DNA from: Okapia johnstoni
Taxonomy: Eukaryota > Chordata > Mammalia > Artiodactyla > Giraffidae
Length of the DNA: 64,000 nt
Assembly (NCBI GenBank): GCA_024291935.2
Contig: CM044306.1
Coordinates: forward strand, 4,722,501-4,786,500
Direction: 5' to 3'
Positions 21,240 through 31,359 of the stretch are shown here, piece after piece. The notes below the pieces were generated by a model. That model searched no databases, was not told the DNA's origin, and saw only the letters and a list, made by a program, of their open reading frames with translations. The position numbers and the translations under genes are program-made. The number at the start of each line of letters is the position of its first letter. Positions within the stretch are counted from its first letter, which is position 1.

Positions 21240-21555
21240 AGACTCTGCAGACGTGATGATCCTGGATTATCTGGGTGGGGCCTGAACTGCAGTCACTGGG
21301 GTCTTTATAAGAACGAGGCAGGGGGAGAAAAGGTGCAGAAGGGGATGCACTGTGACCACGGAGGCAGAGACTGGAGCCGTGCGGCTGTGAGGCCAGGATA
21401 GCCAGCGGCCCCCAGGAGCTGCAAGAGGCCAGTTCCAACGGCGATGTGGCACTGCCAACACCTGGACTCCAAGCCTGCAGGCCCATAGAGAAGAAATCTG
21501 GGCTGTTTGAAGCCACTAAGTTTGGGAGACTTTGTTGCACTGGAAGCTAATACAA
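21240..21555 (+). mobile_element. MaLR (MLT1-like) LTR
   Basis: 'gatgatcctggattatctgg', 'gggtctttataagaacgagg', 'tgtgaccacggaggcagaga', 'agccactaagtttgggagac' and 'gcactggaagctaatacaat' follow an MLT1 LTR 3' two-thirds. It is non-coding. The flanks 20979-21239 and 21556-21689 hold no recognised feature. Confidence 0.75.
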
Positions 21556-21689
21556 TCCTTCATCCTGTCTCCCACCAGTAATTTAAACAACTCCAATATG
21601 AGTCTCTCAAGCATAAAGTAACAACTTTACTTTTCTACTTTTTGTGTATGTTGGGGAGGGATTAGGAACATTGAGGGGGTTAGGTGGTG

Positions 21690-21900
21690 GAGAGCATTTT
21701 GGGGGTCAGCAGATACAAGCTATTATATGTAGGAGGGATGGCCCACAAAGTCCTACTGGATAGCACAGAGAACCAGGTTCAAAATCCAGTGATAAACCGT
21801 AACAGAAAAAAGTATTTTTTGAAAAGAATGTATAACTGAACAGCAGAAATCAACACAACACTTTAAATCAACTGTAATTCAATAAAACTAAAAACAAAGA
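21690..21900 (+). mobile_element. L1 3' UTR, truncated
   Basis: 'agtcctactggatagcacag', 'aatgtataactgaacagcag', 'aaatcaacacaacactttaa' and 'caactgtaattcaataaaac' with an A-rich end. Confidence 0.85.
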
Positions 21901-22524
21901 CAGTTTTTACCTGCTTACACAAATCACAAACATTCATTATAGAAGAGCCTAGTTATGACTCTGACAAAAACATGAAGGGAACAAAAAATCAGCTGTAATC
22001 CTGTAACTCCACGATCCCAAGAATAACCAACCAGTGTTAACATACGAGGGAATAAATCTGTGCGGTTTTGTTCCCTGAAACAAAATCACTTCTGATGAAA
22101 ACGTCGAGCATCTGGTTTAAAGCCGTGAAATGGGGTCTGTTAGGAGCCGTGAAGGGAGACGAGTCACATAATTAAAATCAACGGCTGTGCTGTTCTAGAG
22201 ACACGGAGAGTGACCTCCGGCTCTGTGGGTGTCACGGTAACAGCCAGCAAAGCAAACTTGACTCTCGGCTCTGATGAGAAGAAACTGCATAAAGCAAGTG
22301 ACTCACCCAGCCGCTTCTTCGAAGGACCTTTTCAGGTCAGGTCAGACAGCAAGGCAAGTCCAGTGTATCCTGGAGACCCACAGAGCGTAAATGCGTCCCT
22401 CAGCCCAGCTGGTGGCCAAGATGGAGAGGAGACTGGGAGGCCCGGGTTCCCTGCTAGAAAGGAGGTTGGGTCCCCAAAGGCGCCAGCAACCCCCAGAGCC
22501 AGAAGAGATGACGCACTCCGCTAC
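21901..22524. other. Low-copy intronic DNA
   Basis: No repeat recognised. The 149-codon plus-strand frame at 22210-22659 runs into the next L1 and lacks any domain. Confidence 0.5.
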
Positions 22525-22862
22525 AAACTGTATTCAATATGGCTCCCAAAACGAGATGGACTTATTTACAAAACAGAAGCAGTTACAGACTTATGGCTGC
22601 TGAGAGAGGGAGAAGGATGGGGGAAAGGACAGTTAGGGAGTTTGGGATGGATATTCTAAATGGATCACCAACGAGGTCCTTCCGTCCAGCACAGGGAACT
22701 CTGCTCAGTGTTACGGGGCAGCCTGGATGGGAGGGGAGTTTGGGGGAAGAGTGGAGACATGTGTATGTATGGCTGAGTCCCTTCGCTGTTTACCTGAGAC
22801 GATCACAACGTTGTTAATCGTCTACCCTAACATAAAGTATAAAGTTTAAAAAAATAATAAAA
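22525..22862 (+). mobile_element. L1 3' end, truncated
   Basis: 'ggacttatttacaaaacaga', 'agcagttacagacttatggc', 'cagcacagggaactctgctc', 'atgtgtatgtatggctgagt', 'gttgttaatcgtctacccta' and an A-rich tail. 22863-23067 shows nothing recognised. Confidence 0.85.
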
Positions 22863-23067
22863 TTTTCCTTTGCTTTTGAAAAAAGAGAAGACGATACAGG
22901 TCTTCTTAAAGAAGCTCCATTTATGAGGGGGAAATAAATACATATAAACAACTGCCATCGAGCACAATAACTATCAAGACAGAAGCAGATACAGGCTGTG
23001 GGAAGGGGGGGTGTCACCCAGAAAGGACTGGTGAACACCGTGAAATAAATGGGACTAATAATGGTCT

Positions 23068-23276
23068 GGGCTTCCCTGGTGGCTCAGAGGTAAAGAACCT
23101 GCCTGCCAATGCAGGAGATGCAGGTTCGATCCCTGGGTATGGAAGACTCCCTGGAGAAGGAAGTGGCAACCCACTCCAGTATCCTTGCCTGGGAAATCCC
23201 ATGAACAGAGAGGCCTGGTGGGCTACAGTCCATGGGGTTGCAGAGTCAGAGATTACTGAGCGACTAGACAACAACA
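23068..23276 (+). mobile_element. Bov-tA SINE
   Basis: Well-preserved head 'gggcttccctggtggctcag', B box 'ggttcgatccctgggtatgg', body 'aacccactccagtatccttg', 'ggctacagtccatggggttg', end 'tactgagcgactagacaaca'. 'actaataatgg' before and 'aataataatgt' after suggest the target duplication. Confidence 0.93.
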
Positions 23277-23938
23277 ATAATAATGTATTAATGCTACTTA
23301 TTTTTCACTGACTCATTCAAGGCCAGTGCTGGAAGGAACCACCGTGATCATTTAGCACCCCCTCCCTCCCCCAACCACCAAATTTTCAAATGGAGCAGTG
23401 CTTGAATGTGATAACTTCTAGAATCCCTTTAAGCTCTAAATTTAACTTTCTCAGTACAAAGACCATAAGCTACTCATGAAAAGAGATTAATAGAAACTCG
23501 ATGGCTGGCTGATTTTTAATTCCACTCTGACACAGAAAGGCAGCCTGTTTTCCGAAGGCCTGGAAATCTCTGCAAGGCTCTGAGCCCTGCAGTCTATCCA
23601 GCACTGCAGGAAAAACCCGTTAAGACACAGGGTGCACCCAAGGCTACAGTGTGGGGTCGCATTCACGGAAAACGTGCCGGTTTCCTTGGGAGATCATTTT
23701 CCAAAGGACTCAGCTCCCCAGGCTGAGCCAGAGACAGACTGTGAAGTGCGGAGACGCCCCCTCCCCTCGGGAATCTCTGCATCCACCCCTTGGGCCGGCA
23801 GGGCTCAGGTCTACTGGCCTCCGTCAGTCATCACCCTTTCCTCAGGAAACATTTCAAGCGCGTGCCCAGTTGGACAGTTTGTTTCTCTAAAGCAGGGGGT
23901 CCTTCCTACTCTTGAGCTGTGGGTGTCCTTCGTGAAGT
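23277..23938. other. Low-copy intronic DNA
   Basis: No repeat or gene recognised. Overlapping 79- and 111-codon frames at 23632-23967 lack any recognised domain. Confidence 0.5.
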
Positions 23939-24121
23939 CTGTGAACACCCAAGTGAAGTGGAAGTGAGTCCCTCAGTCATGTAAGACTCTCTGTGACCTT
24001 AGGGACTGTAGCCACGCCCTTCTCCAGGGGATCTTCCAAACTCAGGGATCGAATTCAGGTCTCCTGCACTGCAGGCATGTTCTTTACCATTTGAGCCACC
24101 AGGAAAGCCTGTGAACACCCA
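23939..24121 (-). mobile_element. Bov-tA SINE with 13-bp target-site duplication
   Basis: Minus-strand head is complete ('cagggatcgaattcaggtct', 'tctttaccatttgagccacc', 'aggaaagcc') but the body is internally shortened. Perfect 13-bp direct repeats ctgtgaacaccca flank it at 23939-23951 and 24109-24121. Confidence 0.92.
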
Positions 24122-24957
24122 CAACTGCCTGCAGACGGGTTTGTGTGCAACCTTCTCTTACAAGAGGGTCCACACCTCTTAGCGAGTCTTCAGGGGACTG
24201 TGAGCCACAGATGTCTAAGGACGCTTTTATCCTTGCACGTGTCTCTTAAATATGAACCCAAGTGCCCTGGGTGTGTTCTCAAGCTCCAGGAACCTCTGGG
24301 AGACAGCACACACGCTAACAAGCTTTTGACTCCCACATTTAAAAAATAATTTTTTTAAACAAAATGTCATCCCCAGGACATGTAAAACTGAATCAGCCAA
24401 GACAAAAAACCTTCAAAAAAAATCAATTATCCATTTAGTCACTGTGAAATCTATCTTAAAACCCAGAGTTTCCGGGAACATCAAAGCTCTAGTTAAATTT
24501 TTCATAAACCATGAAGGCAAGTGTTAAAGAAGAGACCTTTTCAAAGGCAGGCTGGTGACAGAGAAGCTCTTGAAATCGTGCTCATCAAAGGGGACGAAGC
24601 CGCCAGAAGGTGCTGGTGGGTGCGTGAACTTTCCTTCAGACTGAAGTTAGGAGCTTGAGACTCTGGCATTGAGCCCCACCGGGGTCTTGGGAAGCACATC
24701 TATTTATATTTAGGTCTTTATTCTTTTTCAACTGGTTAAACAAGGAATCTTACGTGGCAGAAAGGAAGCCACTAACTACTGTGACTGAAAAGACAGCGTG
24801 AGCATAATTCTCTTCTCCAATGATTGAGAAGTGAATCCATAATTCTCTTCTCCAGTAACATGTTCAACCTGTTAACTCCAACCTGGTCTGTGGAGGTTTG
24901 GGTGCTGCCCTCTGCAGAGCCCTCGGTGTCCTGGTGGGCTCATCAAGGTACTGGGGG
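24122..24957. other. Low-copy intronic DNA
   Basis: A/T-rich near 24340-24450. 'aattctcttctccaatgatt' and 'aattctcttctccagtaaca' are a short local duplication at about 24807 and 24841. Nothing else recognised. Confidence 0.5.
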
Positions 24958-25126
24958 ACTGGGACTTCCCCAGAGGTCCAGGGGCTAAGACTGCGCATGC
25001 CCAAGGCAGGGGGCCCAGGTTCGGTCCCTGGTCAGGGAAGTAGAGCCTACATGCTGTAACTGAAGATCCCGCACGCTGCAATTAAGACCTGGCACAGCCA
25101 AATTAATTAATTAAAAAAATATATAC
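24958..25126 (+). mobile_element. CHR-type SINE
   Basis: 'gggacttccccagaggtcca', 'ggttcggtccctggtcaggg', 'attaagacctggcacagcca' and an 'aattaattaattaaa' tail. 'tactgggg' and 'tactagggg' flank it as a weak target duplication. Confidence 0.88.
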
Positions 25127-25484
25127 TAGGGGTCAGTGTGACCAGATCTTTCCACAGGGGCAAACCCACTTGGGTCAGATTTGTGCCCGGGGGTCCCACA
25201 TAAGATATCATCTCAATCCATACTGAATAGCAAGCTCCAGGAAAACAATCAAAATAGCTGACTGTTTTTGGGCAAAAACTTGACTATTTACCCCAAAGGA
25301 AAAAGCCAAGAGGGAAATGAGAGGGAAACAGAGGCTGAAAAAAATGAGGCCAATCAGCCTATATGATCATAGGACAGACATTCCTAAGATCAGGGTAGAA
25401 ATACTTGAGGAAAATGCTTCTCGTCTAGAGGAAAATCTGAGCCTAAAAAGTAATTAGACACTTAGTTTTTTGACGCATTTCATG
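25127..25484. other. Low-copy intronic DNA
   Basis: No repeat or gene recognised. Confidence 0.5.
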
Positions 25485-25552
25485 TCTATACACACACACA
25501 CACACACACATATCTATGTATATATATACAGACACACATATACACACACACA
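25485..25552. repeat. (CA)n/(TA)n microsatellite, left of a SINE
   Basis: A pure CA run at about 25490-25510, then TATG/TATA and CA tracts up to the SINE boundary. Confidence 0.9.
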
Positions 25553-25756
25553 GGGTTTTCCCAAGTGGGGCAGTGGTACAGAATCCCCCTGACAATGCAG
25601 GAGACACAGGTTTGATCTTGGGTCGGGAAGATCCCCTGGAGGGCATGGCAATCCACTCCAGTATTCTTGCTTGGGAAATCCCATGGGCAGAGAAGCCTGG
25701 GGGGCTACAGTCCATGGGGTCCCAAAGAGTCGGATACCACTGAGTGACTGAGCACA
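25553..25756 (+). mobile_element. Bov-tA SINE embedded in microsatellite DNA
   Basis: 'gggttttcccaagtggggca', 'ggtttgatcttgggtcggga', 'aatccactccagtattcttg', 'ggctacagtccatggggtcc' and 'actgagtgactgagcacaca'. It has dinucleotide-rich DNA on both sides. Confidence 0.92.
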
Positions 25757-25905
25757 CACATACACATATACATACGTGTGTGTGTATATACATATGTGTG
25801 CATGCATGTATATATATATACATGTGTGTATGTATATGTGTGTGTGTATATATATATATGTGTGTGTCTATATATATGTGTGTGTGTATATATATATATA
25901 CTGGA
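25757..25905. repeat. (TG)n/(TA)n microsatellite, right of a SINE
   Basis: Alternating tgtgtg/tatata blocks extend for about 150 bases. Both strands give spurious Tyr/Thr/His-rich frames. Confidence 0.9.
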
Positions 25906-26257
25906 ATACATAATATATTGAAATTTTGCCTTCTTTAAAAATTACCCCAAAAAATCTTCACTGCACAAGCAAAAGAATTTCACGCTACCCACAGAGGGAT
26001 AAACTCGGTCTGGCTGTGGCCTTTCCCACAGCACTGATGCCAGCAGACAGCAGTATTTACAAGAGCTTCAAGGAGAAATACGCGCCCCTAGTGAGCTCTG
26101 CCCAGCGCAGTCTCCGCTCCTGTATTGGGTGACGGGGCGACATTATGAACTCTGCAAGGACCCAGATAATGTAGCTCCCAGGGCTGCTCCCTGAACAAGG
26201 TTATCACTCAAACTTGAGTTTCAGAACTATGAAAGATGAATCAGAACGTCTAAGAAT
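25906..26257. other. Low-copy intronic DNA
   Basis: No repeat or gene recognised. Confidence 0.45.
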
Positions 26258-26461
26258 TCAAGACTGAAGGACTGAAGTGACTTCCCTGGAGGGCCAGTGG
26301 TTTAGAATCCACCTGCCGATGCAGGGGGCGCGGGTTTCATTCTGGTCGGGGTACTAAGATCCCACATCCCTCAGGGCAACTAAGCCCGTGCACCACAAAC
26401 TACTGCACCTACGCTGCAGCTAAGACCCGACACGACCAGAAACAAAGTCAAGATTGAAGGA
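26258..26461 (+). mobile_element. CHR-type SINE with 14-bp target-site duplication
   Basis: 'gtgacttccctggagggcca', 'actaagatcccacatccctc', 'caactaagcccgtgcaccac' and 'gctaagacccgacacgacca'. Flanking tcaagactgaagga (26258-26271) and tcaagattgaagga (26448-26461) differ at one base. Confidence 0.92.
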
Positions 26462-26612
26462 ATCAGGAGCATTAACGCTAATAACAGCTTCCACTTTTCA
26501 CATGCTCAAATGGCCCGACTACTGTACATACTGTGTATATATACATATAATCTTATTTAATTATCAAAATTAGTGTAGTTCACTTTGTAAATAGTAGCCC
26601 AGTCATCTCAGT

Positions 26613-26722
26613 CATAGCATTATCCCCACTTTATAGATACGAACACCGAGGTTCAGAGAGCTCAAGCCATTTGTCAAGATAAACTATTTAGTAAGCCATA
26701 GAGATGGAACTCCAAAATGTAA
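26613..26722 (-). mobile_element. MIR SINE fragment
   Basis: Reverse-orientation MIR core: 'attatccccactttatagat', 'caccgaggttcagagagctc', 'ccatttgtcaagataaacta', 'gagatggaact'. 26462-26612 and 26723-26995 hold AT-rich low-copy DNA. Confidence 0.7.
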
Positions 26723-26995
26723 CACAAGGGTTTCCCCAGGGTCCCTCGATTTGGCTTTTAATAATATTTTATGTATGTTTATCTGTCTTTTCTAGTTATT
26801 CTATATAAAACATATTCTTTTTGAAATAGAATGCCAACAAGTTTTTTTTTCAATGAAAATAAATCCAAAGATTCGAAACAAATTGCTCCAAATTTGCTAA
26901 AAAGGGAAGCATCGCAATGCCATAGGGAGGAACCTTTGTATTCTAAGTCAGTCACTAAAGGGATGTGCCCTTGGGCTTCAATCATACATAACACA

Positions 26996-27062
26996 GGACT
27001 TCCCTGATGGCCCAGTGGTTAAGATGCTGAGCTTCCTCTACAGGGGTACAGGTTATTATACC
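26996..27062 (+). mobile_element. CHR-type SINE, head only
   Basis: 'aggacttccctgatggccca', 'gtggttaagatgctgagctt' and 'caggggtacaggtt' match the head. It stops at about 27062, where LTR-like DNA begins. Confidence 0.75.
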
Positions 27063-27408
27063 GCCTGGCCCATCTTTGGGAGCCCTGCGTCTCAGGTGAT
27101 GAGCATTCTGACCAGGCTCACCTGTGAACGACTGCAAGAAGGAGGAAGGGACACATCCCCCTGGAGGCTGACTGGAACCAGGAAATAAATGCTTACCTTT
27201 ACTCTCTCCCCTTTCAGGATAAAAGAAGCCTGAATTCTAACTCAGGCAAGATGGTTCTTTGGGACATGAGTCCACCGTCATCCTGGTTTGCTGGCTGCCT
27301 GAATAAAGTTGCTATTCCTTGCCCCAACATCTCACCTCTTGATTTACTGACCTGCCGTGCAGTGAGCAGTACAAACTTGGACTTGGTAACGACAGGGATA
27401 TCTCGGAA
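27063..27408 (+). mobile_element. Probable solo LTR of a ruminant endogenous retrovirus
   Basis: The 3' part has an LTR layout: 'ctctcccctttcaggataaa', then 'caagatggttctttgggaca', a poly-A signal AATAAA in 'gcctgaataaagttgctatt', then a U5-like stretch ending 'agcttggact'-like text and 'ggtaac'. This resembles bovine BTLTR-type sequences. The 5' boundary is not clear and there is no internal viral sequence on either side. It is antisense to SLC39A11. Confidence 0.6.
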
Positions 27409-27486
27409 AGATGCCCCCGGGAAGGAATCAGGTAAGGCAAACATCCGTGTAAATGATACTGAATTCAATGCTTTAACAGAACATCG

Positions 27487-27632
27487 GGGGCACTTGCCTG
27501 GTGGTCTGGTGGCTAAGAATCTGCCGTTCAATGCAGAGGATGTGGGTTTGATCCCTAGGCCCACGTGCCACAACTAAGACCCAATGCAGCCAGAAATAAA
27601 CAAACATTTTAAAAAAATTTTAAAAGCATTAA
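27487..27632 (+). mobile_element. CHR-type SINE, short form
   Basis: 'cttgcctggtggtctggtgg', 'gggtttgatccctaggccca', 'cacaactaagacccaatgca' and 'gccagaaataaacaaacatt' then A-rich. An internal segment is missing between the B box and 'cacgtgccacaac'. 27633-27862 holds no recognised feature. Confidence 0.85.
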
Positions 27633-27862
27633 GAAACGCCAGAGACATTCCATGTTTACGAGAGGCAACAGCTAATGAATCTGTGCCCAAATAACTTGGT
27701 ATCAAATAGGCGAACAAAGGAACTCAGAGGTGGAAACTGGAGTGAAATTGTCTGCAGTAACTGGAACAGGAAGTTGTAACATACGATGACCAATCCAGAG
27801 CCCGTAACCTGAAAGATAAACTCAGGAAAGATTCGCACTCTCTCCCTAACACCCCCCTGGAG

Positions 27863-28056
27863 CAGGGGTCCCCAGCCTCTAAGCCACAGACAGGCGCCTG
27901 CTGTCAGATCAGTGGCAGCACTAGATTACAAATAAAGTGCACAATAAATGCAATGCACTTAAATCATCCCAAAACCATCCCCACAGCCCCCGGTCCACAG
28001 AAGAATGGTCTTCCACTAAACTGTCCCAGCTGCCAAGAAGGCTGGGGATCACTGCC
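27863..28056. mobile_element. MER1-like hAT-Charlie element with both inverted ends
   Basis: Left end caggggtccccagcc and right end ggctggggatcactg form about 15-bp terminal inverted repeats. Inside are 'gtcagatcagtggcagcac', 'caataaatgcaatgcactta' and 'gaatggtcttccacta'. A complete but short non-autonomous element, 101 bp from the exon on its 3' (downstream intron) side. Confidence 0.72.
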
Positions 28057-28156
28057 CTGGAGAAAGGACCTGCATCACAACTGCCCAGGCCCCTCTTCAA
28101 GTCGCCAAGCCGACAGAGATGCTTCTTCACCTGCGGCCCTCAGGGCGGGGTCTCAC

Positions 28157-28327
28157 CTGGGATGTTGTGGATGGTGATGGCCAGGATGAGCAGTGCGATC
28201 CTCCGCCAGCTGCTGCCACTGGGCTGCGCTGGGCTGCCCCGAGATGGCACAGGCACGGTGGGGCCCTCTGGGAGGTCGGCGGCCACTGCCCTCTTCCTCT
28301 GATACGCCTCGCCGTTCTCACTCTTGT
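28157..28327 (-). CDS. SLC39A11: Internal coding exon of zinc transporter ZIP11 (171 bp)
   Basis: Role (known for the family): ZIP11 is a multi-pass ZIP/SLC39 transporter of the gufA subfamily that moves zinc into the cytosol; Golgi and nuclear-envelope locations are reported. Seen here: on the minus strand an acceptor ctttctgctcag ends at 28328 and a donor gtgaga begins at 28156. The exon is 57 codons' worth of bases with phase-1 junctions at both ends, so it is frame-neutral. It starts with the AC of an Asp codon and encodes DKSENGEAYQRK, a Pro/Gly/Ser-rich cytosolic-loop stretch including PVPSRG, then SSWRRIALLILAITIHNIP. The last is a transmembrane helix with the first half of the ZIP metal-site motif HNxPEG. 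The motif's Glu codon is split by the next intron. This corresponds to about residues 150-208 of the roughly 340-residue mammalian protein as I remember it. No stop, frameshift or missing motif residue is seen. The reading frame stays open into both introns, but splice sites and protein match set the limits. Confidence 0.94.
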
Positions 28328-28522
28328 CTGAGCAGAAAGAGAGGGATGCAAAGGGAGAGCCATTAGAAAGAAGGCACGTCACGACTTGGACCAGCAGCGG
28401 CGGGGGGAGCTTGCAGGGCCCAACAAGGTCTATTTCCTAACGTCCTAATGGTCCGTAAATGCATGTATCTCATCCTCCACACCTTCATTCTCTCACTCAC
28501 TCTATTCTTAGGGTCCGATTAT

Positions 28523-28576
28523 CCCAAATACTCATGGTTTCCCAAATACCCAGATTATCCCAAATATCCATGGGTG
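28523..28576. repeat. 18-bp tandem repeat, three units
   Basis: 'cccaaata' recurs at 28523, 28541 and 28559 with an exact 18-bp period. Because 18 is a multiple of three, the plus-strand frame shows a Tyr-Pro-Lys-Tyr-Pro-like six-residue repeat, but nothing supports that frame as a gene. Confidence 0.75.
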
Positions 28577-29722
28577 ATTTGCCAAATCCTAATGGAGGCA
28601 AATTGCCTGGATCTGAAATACGGGAGAGCAAGACTGAGACAGGGAATCCAGGCTGCGGTTCACAGCGTGGGGGTTACCTATCAGGGAGGCTTCCTGGAGG
28701 AGGAGGGTCTTGACCAAATCTTAAACCCACGGTGGCACAAATGGAAAGGGGAGTCTCTACATCATCTGAGCCTGAAGACCCTGACTCGGATGACGCAGAC
28801 AGGCCACCAGATCCTGTCGTTGGGACGTCCACCGTGAGCAGGGAAATCCGACAGCCCAGTTTTGACTTGCTCTCTCAGGAGGGGTTACTAGTGACCTCTT
28901 GGAGTCTCAAAAGTGTCCTGCTTTGGAGGATACATTGTGTGGCTTCCCAGGCTGGGGGGAACAGCAGAAGTCTGACTGAGAATCTGCTCTGATGGGGCCA
29001 GTGGACTTGAAGGAACAGGGAACTCCCCGTAGTGGCCGCTTCCCTTCTCTAGGGACATGTTTTTCACAAGCAAAATCATTCTTGTCTCTGAGCTGAAAAC
29101 TGCAGAAAACTTTTCCCAACATCAAATTAAGAAACTTGGAGCCTTCCTTTAGCCCTGACCCCAGGAGCGTGGTGCGGCCTCTGCTTACTCCTGGCGGAAA
29201 AGCAAGACAAGGGCGCTTATCTCACACCCTGGGTGCTTCATGTCAAGACCAGAATCTCCCTGCATAAACGGGATCAGATCTTTGATTCCCTTTTCAGATG
29301 AACCTACTTTAGCGGAATACATCAAAATATGAAAACAGCAACAAGAAGACAAACCATTATGCGGTGGTTTGCTGAGATCAAGCAGCTGGAAGAGGAAGAA
29401 AGAGGTGCAGGGCGGGCAGGCTCGCCCCCCTCCAGCTGGCCTCAGGGGGTTTCTCCCAGGGACAGGGGAGGCTCAGAGCCTCTGGGGAGAAGGGGCCTGG
29501 GATCCGCCCTCTCAAGTGCCAGGGCTGTCAGCCCTCCAATGGTCGGGAGCCACAACGCGTAACACTGGCCCCTGGAGGGTGCAACTGTCTCAGGGGACTG
29601 CGACTCCTCCAAGGCACTATTTGCACAAGCGGACGCTCAACACTCACTTTGTGGTGTCTATACGTGTGTGCGTGCACGTGTGTGTGTGCACATGCGCACG
29701 TATGCAATTACCCCGGGACCCG
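28577..29722. other. Low-copy intronic DNA with one ancient-repeat-like phrase
   Basis: 'ggcttcctggaggaggaggg' near 28688 resembles an old MIR/L2-type phrase. A GT-rich patch lies at 29658-29705. Overlapping frames at 29329-29737 have no domain. Confidence 0.5.
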
Positions 29723-30010
29723 CCCATCTTTTTTTAATTAATTAGTTTTGTTTTTGTCTGCGCTGGGTCTTCGCTGCTGCTCAGACTTTAGTCGTGGCGA
29801 GCAAAGGCTACTCTCTAGTTTCGGAGCAGAGAGCTTCTCTTGCTGCAGAGCACGGGCTCTAGGCGCATGGGCTCAGCAGCTGCGGTGCACAGGTTTAGCT
29901 GCTCTAAGGCATGAGGGATCCTCCCGGACCACGGATCAAACCCGTGTCCCCTGCACTGGCAGGCGGATTCTTATCCACTGCTCCACCGGGGAAGTCTAGT
30001 ACCATCTTTC
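29723..30010 (-). mobile_element. CHR-1-type SINE
   Basis: Minus strand: T-run and 'ttaattaattagtttt', 'gctgggtcttcgctgctgct', 'gcatgggctcagcagctgcg', 'ccacggatcaaacccgtgtc' and 'ctccaccggggaagtct'. 'cccatctttt' before and 'accatctttc' after are the probable target duplication. Confidence 0.9.
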
Positions 30011-31359
30011 TTGCCTCCGATACTAGACCATCTTTGTGTGTGTGTGCACAGGTGTGTGTTTCTGGGCACACTTCTTTTGTTTTTTAATTGTTGACAGTAC
30101 CGATAACTCAGGCTACAGAGGCTTGTTGTGGAACCGAACCAAACGTGTGGGACTTTAAGCCCATAAACACCAAAGGCACAAGCAAGCAGACCTGAGCGCT
30201 GGGCAAAGAGGAAGCTATGCAGTGATGGGGGGCACTCAGCTGTCTCCTGGGCCAGTCAGTGGACACCCCGGATGCCCGGGCTCTCCCCTGAACACACAGC
30301 CCCAACGGGGATGCTCTCCGGTGGGAGCTGATAGAGACAAAATAAATAAACAACCCTTCCCTTTGGGATTTTCATAACGTCAGGAAGGACAGACGGGAGC
30401 ACACGGATCATGCCCTTAAATCTCAGGGACAGAAGCGCAGTGTCTCCAGCAAGCGCGGGGAGGCCACGCTGCTCTCTGTCACTGTCACAGAAGGATCCGA
30501 CTCTGCGTCTCCTGCAGGTGACGCAGAGAGAGCAGCGGAGCCGGGGGCCTCGTGAGCAAATTCCAGCACCAAAGACGCGTTTAGCAGGAACGTCGAGAGG
30601 TGTCAAGACTGATGACCGAGACGAGGATGCGCGCCTCGCCTCGGGGTCCTCGCCGAAGTGTGAACACGAATGTGGCTGCCTCTCCCTGGTGGGAAACGGG
30701 AGGGTGCGAACACCTGATGCGCTGGGAAAGTTAAATACGCCAACATTTGATAACAGCTGCTAATAAGCCTGCAACGAGGAAAATTAGTCCAAATAAATCA
30801 TTACTGAGAGGAAGGGTGCGTCCTCAGCCATGAATGTTCTCGCCTCTCCTGGGAAGGCTGGTTAAATCTTCACACTCTGTCCAGTGAAATGCCAGCACCG
30901 CGGACAAAGGGTGACCCCTTAACAGAGGCAACAGCTGAGCCCAGCGTGGGATTAGGGGTCGACCCGTGAGATTTCCTGGGAGAGGAGAGGTCTGGGCACT
31001 TTTCAAGCAGGATTTGGCAAAGGGGAAGGACGTTTTGCGGAAGAAACAGCCGATGTCAGGTTTAGGAATGAAAAACTTCACCAGCGACACTGGGGGGTAA
31101 TACTGAGAACTTAGTCTCAATAAACCCTCCATCCTTAAAAAAGCCCCATGAGGTAGAGATGATCCCCTTCAACAAACGAGGAACTTAAAGATCAGAGACT
31201 AACTGGTTCCAAGTCGCAGTCCTGAATTCCAAGTCCTGAATCCTTGGATTCAGGAGTCAAGCTGCGTCCTTTGCCTCCAGAAGCCACCTCTTAACCAGGC
31301 CCCTGTGGTTGACTGGGAGTCGGGGGGGGAGTGGTGACCCACCCCTTTGCTCGCAAGAG
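30011..31359. other. Low-copy intronic DNA, CpG-containing in part
   Basis: No repeat recognised. The 30390-30740 stretch is relatively CpG-rich and gives open frames on both strands (117 and 116 codons), without domains or splice context. It is not dense enough to call a CpG island by eye. Confidence 0.45.

Larger units (their letters stand above)
1..28156 (-). other. SLC39A11: SLC39A11 intron following the 28157-28327 exon
   Basis: On the minus strand this DNA follows the donor site at 28151-28156 (gtgaga read on the minus strand). No further ZIP11 coding segment was recognised: the next expected residues (EG of HNxPEG and the following transmembrane segments) were looked for by eye and not seen. 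The stretch is therefore read as one intron more than 28 kb long that runs off the window. It is filled by the repeats and low-copy blocks listed below. A very short exon could have been missed. Confidence 0.8.

Noticed and set aside
21001..21540. 179-codon minus-strand ORF
   Set aside because: Largely covers a MaLR LTR in reverse. No recognisable protein.
22210..22659. 149-codon plus-strand ORF
   Set aside because: Runs into an L1 3' end. No domain or conservation evidence.
23068..23276. tRNA-like A and B boxes in SINE heads considered as tRNA genes
   Set aside because: They are SINE heads without a foldable acceptor stem or tRNA 3' half. The same applies to every Bov-tA and CHR copy here.
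28140..28382. 80-codon minus ORF taken as a complete small gene
   Set aside because: The reading frame extends into both introns only by chance. Splice sites and the ZIP11 match limit the coding part to 28157-28327.
28190..28420. GC-rich patch considered as a CpG island or promoter
   Set aside because: The GC content is explained by the coding exon. No promoter features are visible.
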